Position numbers and translations under genes: made by a program. From Hamiltosporidium magnivora (taxonomy: Eukaryota; Microsporidia; Dubosqiidae): a stretch of 11,277 nucleotides of DNA. The notes below the pieces were generated by a model. That model ran no database searches. It had not been told where the DNA came from and saw only the letters and a list, made by a program, of their open reading frames with translations. Shown here piece after piece: positions 1 to 8,388 of the stretch (positions are counted from its first letter, which is position 1; every line of letters begins with the position of its first letter). The stretch lies in contig PITI01000520.1 of the NCBI GenBank assembly GCA_004325065.1, positions 1-11,277 of the forward strand, given 5' to 3'.

Positions 1-339
1 GTAGAGGCATACATTCAGTCTATAGTACTTAAGAAAACAGTCGAAACAATTTCCTTTGATCAATGAAGAGGACTTGAGTCAGCACTAAATGCCGAAGAGG
101 GCTGGGAGAGAGCGTCAATGGGTGTTATTATGAGATCAGAGATGCATGAGGAACCAACACCCCCTTTAAAAGGAGAGAAGAGAGAGGAAGATGATGCAAA
201 AAATTTTAAACCAAAAAATAAAGAACTCCTTATTTCACAAGGAGGAACCACTTTAGAGGAACCGACCAATAACATAAATGAAGAGTCGGATTTGGAAGAA
301 GAGACAATAGTGGTTAAAGAGGTAGAAGAAAACATATAA
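1..339 (+). pseudogene. 3' end of a decayed repeat-family or gag-like reading frame
   Basis: The frame beginning at base 1 is open to a TAA at 337-339 except for one TGA at 64-66. The other two plus frames stop early. Coding character continues across the TGA, so I read this as the end of a longer, disabled gene rather than a 73-residue protein starting at the ATG at 118. The part before position 118 (AYIQSIVL, then RGLESALNAEEGWER) loosely recalls the end of a retrotransposon Gag capsid domain, where a helix is followed by an 'A...AE' pattern. No CCHC zinc knuckle follows; instead there is a Pro-, Glu- and Lys-rich acidic tail ending EVEENI. Base composition is visibly more GC- and purine-rich than the surroundings, which fits a mobile or transferred origin. 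A short AT hairpin (GTTAAAA/TTTTAAC, 344-360) follows the stop. The family assignment is a weak inference. Confidence 0.4.
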
Positions 340-846
340 AAATGTTAAAAATATTTTAACCCAGAATTTTATTAAATAAAATTTTTACGTTCATTTGTTG
401 TTTTGAATTTATCTTTGAGCAGATATAAAATGAGAATATTTCTAAACAATTTTGACCTCAAATATGAGTTTTAAGGGTGATTCGTTGCGTTATACTATTA
501 CGTGTTGTTAATCTCGTTGAAAGAAGATCACTTTACTTTCATCAGAAAAATAGAGTATTTTATTGATTTATCACCTCAAACTTCCTAGTGTAAATAAAAA
601 TTTTAGATTTTTACTTGAAGCTGTTCGGTCTCACTCGGTCCATTTACTCGTATATTTGTTGTTTTAAATATATGCATTTCAATATTTTTAAGAAATTTCC
701 TAATAAGAATTTAATTTTTTTTTAATCAGAATATAGTGCTTTTCTGAGCTACTCGCTTTTAATATTTTTAGGACATTAGGTCATTATTTATTGTTTGTTC
801 TGTTAGGCTTGATATTTATTTTTATTACATTCAACTTTCTTTTTGA

Positions 847-904
847 TCGGCACAAATTTATGTGAAGCATTTTCCTAGTCTAAAAAATACAGTTTTTGTG
901 CCGA
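847..904. repeat. 10-bp perfect inverted repeat with 38-nt loop
   Basis: TCGGCACAAA at 847-856 is exactly complementary to TTTGTGCCGA at 895-904. The arms are half G/C, unusual in this AT-rich stretch, and they sit in a region with no gene. It could be a hairpin in a transcript or a relic of a small transposable element. No flanking target duplication is evident. Confidence 0.5.
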
Positions 905-1280
905 CATGATGTATTTGATTAGTAAATAATTATAAATCTTCTTATTATCGTTATTGAAGCTTTTTTAATCTAATAGGGTACAATATTCCAAGATATTATT
1001 TAGAGTAGGCATTTTATTATACCAATACCAAAGATATAAATAAATCATCGAGGAAAAAGCGATACCCATTAACTTTAATCTATAATGTTTATGCATCAGT
1101 AAAAAAAAGCTTAAAAATATAATCCAAGTTGAGTGAAGTTCTCTGAATTTTATTTTAAAAATTAAAAGCTCAACGGTCAAAACTGAAATATTTATCAATG
1201 CTATTCTTATTATATAAAAAAATCAGAAAGATTTTCATTAAAGGTATAGCGCCTAATTTTTTTAATCATTTAAACGTTTC

Positions 1281-1346
1281 AATTTGTGTTACATTTTATT
1301 TCTGCGAAGTGATATTTATTGTATAAAATTATCAATAACACAAATT
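1281..1346. repeat. 11-bp perfect inverted repeat with 44-nt loop
   Basis: AATTTGTGTTA at 1281-1291 is exactly complementary to TAACACAAATT at 1336-1346. It shares the CACAAATT core with the inverted repeat at 847-904. The loop contains a TATAAAA at 1322-1328. An unsupported 66-codon frame starts 8 nt downstream. No function is known. Confidence 0.45.
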
Positions 1347-2332
1347 AACTTTAATGGGTTCTATTTCTAGTCAGATCACTTTATTTGTGTCTTACTTTTT
1401 TAAACCAACTAAAAATTCCGAGGTGCGTCGTCAGTGCATTATTATTCAATTATATAATAAATTTGAAATTCATTTTTATTTAAGACTATCAAATAACGAA
1501 ATTATAATCTATAATTATTATAGAATAAACTATGTTTTTTATGTTAATATATGATCATTATCAATTAAATACGCTTAAATTTCAAAAAATATATTTTAGT
1601 ATTTAAGTCATTCAATCCTGTTTCATTTCACTTAATATAAACAAATTTTTATGAACCAAGGAATAATTAGATTTTTTTACGTATTTCATTCTATTGGATA
1701 AAGTGTAAGCAAACATTATCAAAAGTCTATTTTAATTCTTTTTAAGAAATAAGAATAATTTATTGATGAAGATACTTTGAAATTTACTTTTTTTGTTGTA
1801 TTTAATTATTTGGCAAAAACATCAAATTTTTGTGAATCTTTTAATAAGCATTTTTCTTTATGTAGAACACTTACCATTTATTTGATTTTAAAAATTAATT
1901 TTGTAGCTATTTATCAAATTTATTCCGAAAATATCTCTTTCATTTAAAATATCATCTATAAATTGCTGAATTAATCCCATTTAATCATATTTTTAAAATA
2001 CTTAATTATATGAAACATTTAGTACAACAGAAATTATTTATATAAGCATTTTACAGCTAAGTATATAGCAAAAATCTTCTCTTCGGATGAAATACAAAAA
2101 TTTTTATTTTCAAATTTATAGTTTCTTTTCGCTTATTGAAAAAAATATTCAATAAAAATTTCATTATTCCCATTTTTTTAATATAAAAAATTCTTAATTT
2201 TATAATTTAATAGCGACTATTCAAATTTAATTTTTGTATTTTTATAAAATTTTACTATGGAAAGTTCATTATTCTAAATTCCAAAATCTATTAAAAAATT
2301 TTATACAATTGAAATTTAAATAATCGAGATTA

Positions 2333-2335
2333 CCC
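2333..2335 (+). promoter_or_regulatory. CCC start-proximal motif of SPB4
   Basis: The sequence is TACCCATTACGAA then ATG, so the CCC ends 8 nt before the start codon. In microsporidia such a CCC (or GGG) run close to the ATG marks the transcription start region and goes with very short 5' untranslated regions. It supports the ATG at 2344 as the true start. Confidence 0.8.
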
Positions 2336-2343
2336 ATTACGAA

Positions 2344-3675
2344 ATGGAATTTACTAAACTAGAAATAACGGAAAATATAAAATATGTTTTAAATGAAAAT
2401 GGATTTTCAAATTCAACTGAAGTACAGCAAAAAGTTATTCCTTTATTTCTTAAGAAAAAAGATTTAATAGTTAAAGCAATGACAGGGAGTGGTAAAACGT
2501 TGTCTTTTTTGATTCCGATTGCAAACTTTTTAGATATAAATACATCGAAAGTGATTAAATGTATTATTATATCCCCAACGAGAGAATTGGCAAATCAAAT
2601 TGCGGAAGTGGTAAAAATGTTTAAATCTGTATCGTCGTATATTTTAATTGGGGGTGAGCCTATCGAAAATGATCTTAAAATTATAGATTCATCTGAAATA
2701 AACACATTGATTGTTACGCCTGGCAGATTCAATGAAATAATTAATTTACGACCAGAAAAATTTAAAAGTGTAGAATATCTCATTTTAGACGAAGCTGATA
2801 AATTATTGAGTATTGGATTTAAAGTATCGGTATTGAATATAATTTCTAAATTACCTAAAAACAGAACCACGTGTCTTTTTTCTGCTACGATAGATAAATC
2901 GATATTAAATTTTACAAAACTTAACTTAAAAAACCCAATTTCTGTTTCTATCAATTCAGATATAATTCCAGATAAATTAAAAATTTATTATATAAAAACA
3001 TCACCAAAACATAAATTATCTTTGTTAAAAAATTTCTTAGAGAAGAAATCTATAATATTTTTTACAACTTGCGCACAGGTCGACTTTTTTTATGATTTAT
3101 TTACAAAAATGAATATCAGTGGAATACTTAGAATACATAGAAAGGTAAAACAAATAGAAAGAAATAAAATTTATGAAAATTTTCATAAAACTGGTAGATG
3201 GTTATTCTGTACCGATGTAGCTTCGCGTGGTATTGATTTTAAAAATATATACACTGTAACTCATTATGATATTCCTGTAGATCCACTAAATTTTTTTCAC
3301 CGATCTGGAAGAACCGGAAGAAATGGAAATACCGGCGAGGTTTTTCTTTTCTTAATGGAAAACGAAATTAAATATATAAATTATCTAAAAATAAAAAATA
3401 TTGATACTGAAGAATATGAATGTAAAGATACTTCTAAACATACATCTAATATTGAAATAGATAATGAAATCACTGAGTTGGCTACAAAAGCAGTCATTTC
3501 TTATCTTAGATCGTATAAGGAACATACATTGTCTTATCTTTTAAACATCAAAGATTTAAACCAAGAAGAAATCGCACAAGCATATTTTTTGAAAAAAATA
3601 CCCGAAAATATTTTTTATACGAAAAATAAAAACAGATTTGGAATATACAAGACTGCAAAAAAAATTAAGAAATAA
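2344..3675 (+). CDS. SPB4: DEAD-box RNA helicase SPB4/DDX55 (60S ribosome biogenesis)
   Basis: ATP-dependent RNA helicase expected to act in the nucleolus on 27S pre-rRNA during 60S subunit assembly. All DEAD-box motifs are visible: Q motif (Phe3 to Gln28), I AMTGSGKT (45-52), Ia PTRELA (78-83), GG (103-104), Ib TPGR (125-128), II DEAD (149-152), III SAT (180-182), IV IIFFTTCA (237-244), V TDVASRGIDF (290-299), VI HRSGRTGR (319-326). The Spb4/DDX55 assignment rests on the N-terminal TEVQQKVIPLF stretch, the FFTTCAQVDFF stretch matching the family's FFSTCACVEYY, and the family C-terminal domain (about 377-420: AVISYLRSYKEH, then IKDLNQEEIAQAYFLKKIP). At 443 residues it is much shorter than yeast or human homologues (about 600), lacking most of the basic tail, as is common in microsporidia. 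The start is fixed by the CCC motif. Another DEAD-box paralogue is possible but less likely. Confidence 0.92.
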   Translation: MEFTKLEITENIKYVLNENGFSNSTEVQQKVIPLFLKKKDLIVKAMTGSGKTLSFLIPIANFLDINTSKVIKCIIISPTRELANQIAEVVKMFKSVSSYILIGGEPIENDLKIIDSSEINTLIVTPGRFNEIINLRPEKFKSVEYLILDEADKLLSIGFKVSVLNIISKLPKNRTTCLFSATIDKSILNFTKLNLKNPISVSINSDIIPDKLKIYYIKTSPKHKLSLLKNFLEKKSIIFFTTCAQVDFFYDLFTKMNISGILRIHRKVKQIERNKIYENFHKTGRWLFCTDVASRGIDFKNIYTVTHYDIPVDPLNFFHRSGRTGRNGNTGEVFLFLMENEIKYINYLKIKNIDTEEYECKDTSKHTSNIEIDNEITELATKAVISYLRSYKEHTLSYLLNIKDLNQEEIAQAYFLKKIPENIFYTKNKNRFGIYKTAKKIKK

Positions 3676-3714
3676 GTTTTTGGTGTTTAAATTGTAATTC
3701 TTAAAAAAATCTTT

Positions 3715-3720
3715 AATAAA
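3715..3720 (+). promoter_or_regulatory. possible polyadenylation signal of SPB4
   Basis: An AATAAA hexamer lies 39 nt after the SPB4 stop codon, a plausible position for a 3'-end signal. In DNA this AT-rich the hexamer also arises by chance, and the other genes here show no such hexamer just after their stops. Confidence 0.35.
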
Positions 3721-6470
3721 TACTTTTCTACTCTTTATTGATAGTTTTTTAAATCAAAAAATGTTTAAAAATAATAAATTTTGATTTACCAATAATTTAT
3801 TTTCTATTTGTAAATCAATTATTGTAAAATTTTGAAAAAAAGTAAAGAAATAATTTTAAAAAAAATTACATTTTTTTTCCACGCGCATACCCGATGAATT
3901 ACATATTAAGAAGCCAACCTTGATCATTATTCATTGGAAATTTAAATATCTATTTGTTCATCTTTTATGCATGTAGTACACTATTGTGTTTTTTTAAAGT
4001 CATTGAATCTTCTCTTTTTTAAAGGAACACATCTTACTGATATTCGATTTTTGAGAGTCTAACAACCATCTTTTCTTTGTGCTATACTTTATGACATTCA
4101 TATGAAGAAATCTAGCAACAGAGGTGAGCTCTCTTGGTTTTTATGAACAGGAATTGTTTTTTTAGCGAAATTTTAGAGTTATGCTTGTTACAAATTTGCT
4201 ATTTGCTTGGTAATTTCGTGTCTTCCGCGTATTTTAGTAAAATTTCTTTTAATTGTGAGATATTAACTTCATCTCGCTTATTTAGATCATATTGACTCAT
4301 TCGGATATCAATTTATTTTTATCATAAGTCTAATATTTTTTTTTTGCTTTGCTAACTTAAAAATTGAAAATTCAAATATAAAATATTGAAAAAGCAAAAA
4401 TATATCTTTTTTCTGGTTTTTTATATCTCATTTATTTCAAAGCTTATATTTTTTTTTACCAAACTTGATAATGTTAAAGTATGATATTGGCTTAAACTGA
4501 TCCGGATAAACAGCATCATTCTTTATAAGTTTCTCGCTTTTTTTTGAAATAAATGAACTTAAAATCAGTTGATGTAAAAGTTTATTCTAGGCAAAATTTG
4601 CAATAAATTTATGAAGTATTTTTGAGAGAATAAAATATAAATTATTAAATATATATTCACAGATAAACCCTGATAGCACTGTACGTACTAGAATGTTGTT
4701 CATTTTTGATTTATATTGCATTTCTAATAATCACATAACTAATAATTGTAAAAAAAAATTACATAAATTACTTTATTCCAAGTGTGTTACATCTTAAGAT
4801 TTCTAAACTTTTTGCGGCATCTTGATTCCTTTTTGGGTATATTGGGGTTTTATCTAAAGTAATAGTCGGATTATTCGTAAGTGTAATAAGGTAATTTTAT
4901 TCCCAAATTGATATGAACTGAAATAAACATATTTTTATTTTGGTATATATGAAGCGCTTATTTGCCTTCGTATTGTTGGTAGTATTGTTTGCCATGTTAT
5001 TATATTAATTTTCAAACCATCGGCCTCCTTCAACCAAAATAGTTTGCTATATTACCGGAATTCTTATTTTTATGTAATCAAATGTCTTGATAGAAGTTTG
5101 AAATTTCCGGTCATGTCGATATGATATATTTTTTGTGGAGAAAAGTACTAAATTAGAGTCTCTGCTTCGAATTCAACTGTTGGTGTCATACTTTAAAATT
5201 CTGACATTTTTTCATGTGACAACACAGCAGGAATAAGTAAAAACATGTCTATATGTGATTTTAATTGCTATAAAGTAACTCGTCAGTCAGATGAAGTTAT
5301 TCGGACCAGGAACACTTGTCTCATAGATTGAAGTGCAATTTTGAATTATAAATTTTTGATTACATTGTTTTTGATTCAACCAGCACATATTTCCTTTACT
5401 ATTAACTAGATGAGACTAGATTAATAAAATTATTGAGGGAATTTGTACAGAAAATTTTACACTCTATGTCTATGATCACTGTTAAATTTCTACCTTGCCT
5501 AACCACCATTCAAATTTAGTAATATTTATTTGATTGTTTGATTTTTAATACTTTCTTGTTTGTGTCCACATTCACCTTTTATGAGTATCTTATGTGTCGT
5601 TTTTACATTTTCCAATCTGCTTTTGTGTACATTCGTCTCTTCACTTTTGTTGCTGTAATTCGAAAATATTTTGATTTTGTAACTCACTAAATATTTCATC
5701 TATATCTTTCCTCCTTCTATTTAATCTTATCTATTGTTTAACAGGTCATCATTTCGCTAAACTTTTTGTGATTAATTATTTATGTTGCACTTCTTTTATT
5801 TCTGGGTTTCTGTTTGTTTAGTATACCAGAAACTTTTAATTTTCGTAATTTAAAAACTTCAGAAGTACTTTTTCATTCCTTGAATAACTATTGACGTTGT
5901 CTTTCTAATTTCATATCCTATGTTTTTGAAATATCAAATTACTAATTTAATGATCTTTGAAATAGAAACTCTTTATACATAGAAAGATTTAATAATTATG
6001 ACCAGTAATCTGGTGTTTAAAGCATGATTAATCACACAATCTATATATAATATATCGTGTTTTTAAACATCAAAGCACATAAAAGACCGTTATTGTCTTG
6101 AAATTTCCCTCTATTTTCGATAAGAATAAATTTGGTGTTACCTAGCTTATGCAGGATAGCTAAAAAAGTATCATTTAAGTAATTTATTGTCTATTTTATT
6201 GTAGGCACTCAGAGTTTTCTAGTATTTTGCATCGTTTCAAAATATCCTGCCTCACACTGATTTATGCACTGAATGATCATATTTTCACGATAATATGTGA
6301 ATATAATGATTATTTGATCATTAGTTGCACATTTATGTGTTTCTAACTTTGATGCATTCAAATTCACAAAACTATTTTTTATTTCATCGATATGATAGCT
6401 TTTAAGTTCAAATACAAATTCTAAATATATTATAAGATTTTATTGTAAAAAATAGTTGCTAAATTACAAG
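3721..6470. other. 2.75-kb gene desert, T-rich on the plus strand
   Basis: No open frame of useful length and no CCC-ATG combination followed by a sustained frame occurs on either strand. The composition is not uniform. From about 3880, and very clearly at 5540-5830, T outnumbers A by roughly 3 to 1 on the plus strand, and the stretch is richer in C and G than the spacers near UBA2. Genes here have A-rich sense strands, so this is the skew expected of the template strand of a minus-strand gene. Minus-strand translation gives short coding-like runs broken by stops and frame changes. It could be a decayed gene or transposon, or a noncoding transcription unit. I recognise no family. Confidence 0.45.
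6265..6329. repeat. 65-nt imperfect nested hairpin
   Basis: Outer arms 6265-6279 and 6315-6329 pair at 12 of 15 positions without gaps. Inner arms 6280-6288 and 6297-6305 pair at 8 of 9 positions around an 8-nt loop, with a 9-nt bulge (6306-6314) on the 3' side. The outer arms contain TGATCA. It lies in gene-free DNA. No RNA family is recognised, and in AT-rich DNA part of the pairing may be chance. Confidence 0.4.
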
Positions 6471-6713
6471 ATGAAAATTAATTCTTCGTTTTTTTTCTAT
6501 TTTCTAGTTTGATTTTGCTGTGAATTGCATCGGAAGTTTAATTTTGAGATTAACAAAAATATAAAACTAATATATTTTGAAAAAAAAGTAAAATTAATAC
6601 ATATAGGTTATGATTTTGTAAAAAAAAATTCAAAGAATTTTAGAAAATTAGAAAAATTTATTCTTGGTTTTGATTACTTTTATCAGTATCACGTTTTTTT
6701 TCTATTAAACTAA
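6471..6713 (+). pseudogene. small secretory-leader-like frame interrupted by TGA
   Basis: An ATG at 6471 starts an 81-codon frame ending at TAA 6711-6713, broken only by TGA at codon 14 (6510-6512). The first 13 residues, MKINSSFFFYFLV, look like the start of a signal peptide: a lysine, then a hydrophobic core. The part after the TGA is Lys-, Asn-, Phe- and Ile-rich with an A-rich sense strand, in contrast to the T-rich DNA just upstream. A run of eight T at 6489-6496 makes a sequencing or indel error possible. No CCC motif precedes the ATG. The last 56 nt overlap, tail to tail, the minus-strand gene at 6658-7095. I do not recognise the protein; it may be a broken secreted orphan or a chance frame. 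Confidence 0.3.
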
Positions 6714-7095
6714 TTATATTTATTAGTTGAATTTCTGGATTAAGAGCAGAATTTCGTTTTATAGAATCGAGTGATGAAATAAACAGACATGGTCGTTTTA
6801 TTTCTGATGGATCCATATTTTCTATAACCTCTTTATCGATACCCGATGAATTGGAATTTGATTTTGCATCAAATGCGGTCAACTCTTCCATACTACAATA
6901 AAAAAAAATTATTTCTTCTTCGATCTGCTGAATACTTTGACTTCCCAGCATTTCCTCTGTAGAAATATTGTTTCTCATACAATTCATATCTCGTTGCGGC
7001 CCTGTTTCTGTACTCTTTATAGATACCAACAACATATAATATAACATATATTGAGTCTTGCTTAAATATAACCATAACTGTAATTTTATATACAT
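6658..7095 (-). CDS. orphan 145-residue protein with CCC start motif
   Basis: Not recognised. The ATG at 7095 is the first after a CCC (7101-7103, 5 nt spacing), the same arrangement as in the identifiable genes, which is the main reason for accepting it. The frame is complete with a TAA stop. Residues 5-26 are hydrophobic and aromatic (LQLWLYL, then YMLYYMLLVSI) and could be a signal anchor or membrane segment, with a Lys and a Gln in the middle. The remainder is polar: an acidic patch with QQIEEEI (56-62), a Ser/Asn-rich linker (79-85), an IKRPCLFISSLDSIKR stretch (99-114), a hydrophobic helix-like segment (about 121-132), and a charged tail ending NQNQE. If the N-terminus is a leader, the protein would enter the secretory pathway. 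Its 3' end overlaps the interrupted frame on the other strand. Confidence 0.6.
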   Translation of the reverse strand: MYIKLQLWLYLSKTQYMLYYMLLVSIKSTETGPQRDMNCMRNNISTEEMLGSQSIQQIEEEIIFFYCSMEELTAFDAKSNSNSSGIDKEVIENMDPSEIKRPCLFISSLDSIKRNSALNPEIQLINIISLIEKKRDTDKSNQNQE

Positions 7096-7100
7096 ATTCT

Positions 7101-7103
7101 GGG
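7101..7103 (-). promoter_or_regulatory. CCC start-proximal motif of the orphan gene
   Basis: On the minus strand the sequence reads TTATTCCCAGAAT then ATG, with 5 nt between CCC and the start codon. The spacing equals that of RPL27A. It is the strongest sign that the orphan frame is a real gene. Confidence 0.6.
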
Positions 7104-8388
7104 AATAAAAATTTTAAATCGTAATAAATGTTTATTAATTAGCTTCTTTTGGGAACTAGTAACTTAGATTAATTAAAATAACATGTAAATTAATCAAAAA
7201 ATATTTAAATAAAAAAATCTTTAAAATTCATAATGTCGTCATAAAAGAAAGAATTTTTTAAGATAATAAATAGGCTGTACACGAATTTTAAAATAATTTG
7301 AATTGTATTTTTGCAAAAACCGATCTAAATTAATTTATCAAAACTAAATAAATAGGTTTTGAATTTTATGTATTTATATTCATTTATTTCAAAAAGTTTA
7401 ACCTATTTCCTTTCAAAAAAAATAATGTTTGATTATTTCTTATTTACAGTCGATTTTTTATATAAATTCGAATTCAATTTGTATACTGAATAAATAAAAT
7501 AGGAATCGTATTCCGAATGATTAAAATTGAATTTAAGAGATTTTTTACAAGTAATATATCATTAAAGAAATGTAATAAAAGTTTTACCGGGATTTTCAAT
7601 AGTTTTAATTACAAGTTATTGTTTAAAAATATAAGATTTGATGTATAACTGTGAGTAATTGAAAAAGTAACTTTTTATTCGTTACATTAATTGTAAAAAA
7701 TTAAAATATTTAATACAATTTTCGAAATTTATGAATATTTTCTATTTAATTTTCTAATATTACGGTATTTTAATATCTTTCAGAAGATCTGATTTGTAAA
7801 TATTTCAAAGAGAAAATTAAAAAGTAAAGTTTACTACCTAAATTACAATTTTAAAACTGCTTAATTCTCCGAAAATATTATATTAAATCATAAATATAAT
7901 TTGGTGACAATAATGTAATAAATTATATCTGATTTTGTAACATAAATAATTTTTAAAATTTATATATGCATATATAACAAATTACAACAAAAATTTATTA
8001 AACTCAATGTTTAAAATATTTAAAAAATGTAAAAATAAACTTAAAGTTTCTTTTTAACATTAGTAATGATAGATTTAATGAAAAATATAAAAATTGAATA
8101 TTTAAAAATTTAAATATTTCATATAATTTCTCTTGAAAATATTGTCTTTGCTTAAACTTATAACATTTCTTTATTTAATCATTCGTTTTACAATATTTCA
8201 TATTTCAATTATCTTAAAATTTAATTTATCAAATATAAAAAAATGCATAAACAAATTCATTAATAATCTTTTTCGTTAAAAATTAATTTAAAAAAATAAT
8301 TTGCGAGTTTAATTCGAATATTAAAATAAAATATAATTTATAAATAGAAATATGAATATACAGTTCTAGCTTTCTCTCAATAAATATT
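7104..8388. other. very AT-rich spacer, nothing recognised
   Basis: About 1.3 kb between the orphan gene and UBA2, lower in GC than any other part of the window. It holds the upstream side of the orphan gene and the 3' flank of UBA2. I see no frame with coding character, no CCC-ATG pair, no RNA gene and no clear tandem repeat. Confidence 0.6.

Larger units (their letters stand above)
340..2332. other. AT-rich intergenic region, no convincing gene
   Basis: About 2 kb in which I see no gene. Short open frames at 965-1198 (minus, TTG start only) and 1354-1554 (plus, 66 residues) have no CCC motif and no recognisable content. The left part (about 380-950) is T-rich on the plus strand. A degenerate 25-nt direct repeat appears at 389-412 and 649-672 (shared core atttgttgtttt). 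Two perfect inverted repeats are listed separately. No tRNA or rRNA was found by eye. Confidence 0.5.

Noticed and set aside
60..335. Minus-strand 91-codon Ser-rich frame
   Set aside because: It is antisense to the better-supported plus frame and its Ser/Phe-rich content is the usual reverse reading of Glu/Lys-rich codons.
965..1198. Minus-strand hydrophobic 77-codon frame
   Set aside because: It starts at TTG, has a stop just upstream, lacks a CCC motif and reads like AT-rich noise.
1354..1554. Plus-strand 66-codon frame with a TATA-like sequence 25 nt upstream
   Set aside because: No CCC motif, no recognisable domain, and composition equal to the intergenic surroundings. It could be revisited with RNA data.
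2070..2110. ATCTTCTCTTCGGAT, resembling the 5' end of U2 or U6 snRNA
   Set aside because: The diagnostic branch-site recognition GUAGUA of U2 and ACAGAGA of U6 are absent downstream.
2595..2954. Minus-strand 119-codon frame inside SPB4
   Set aside because: It is antisense to the conserved helicase motifs of SPB4.
5160..6420. TTCGAAT- or TTCAAAT-like sequences as tRNA T-arms (near 5165 and 6408)
   Set aside because: The flanking bases do not form a T stem and there is no upstream A box or acceptor stem.
6893..7075. Alternative minus-strand frame inside the orphan gene
   Set aside because: It does not begin at the CCC-marked ATG and its content is Arg/Tyr-rich out-of-frame reading.
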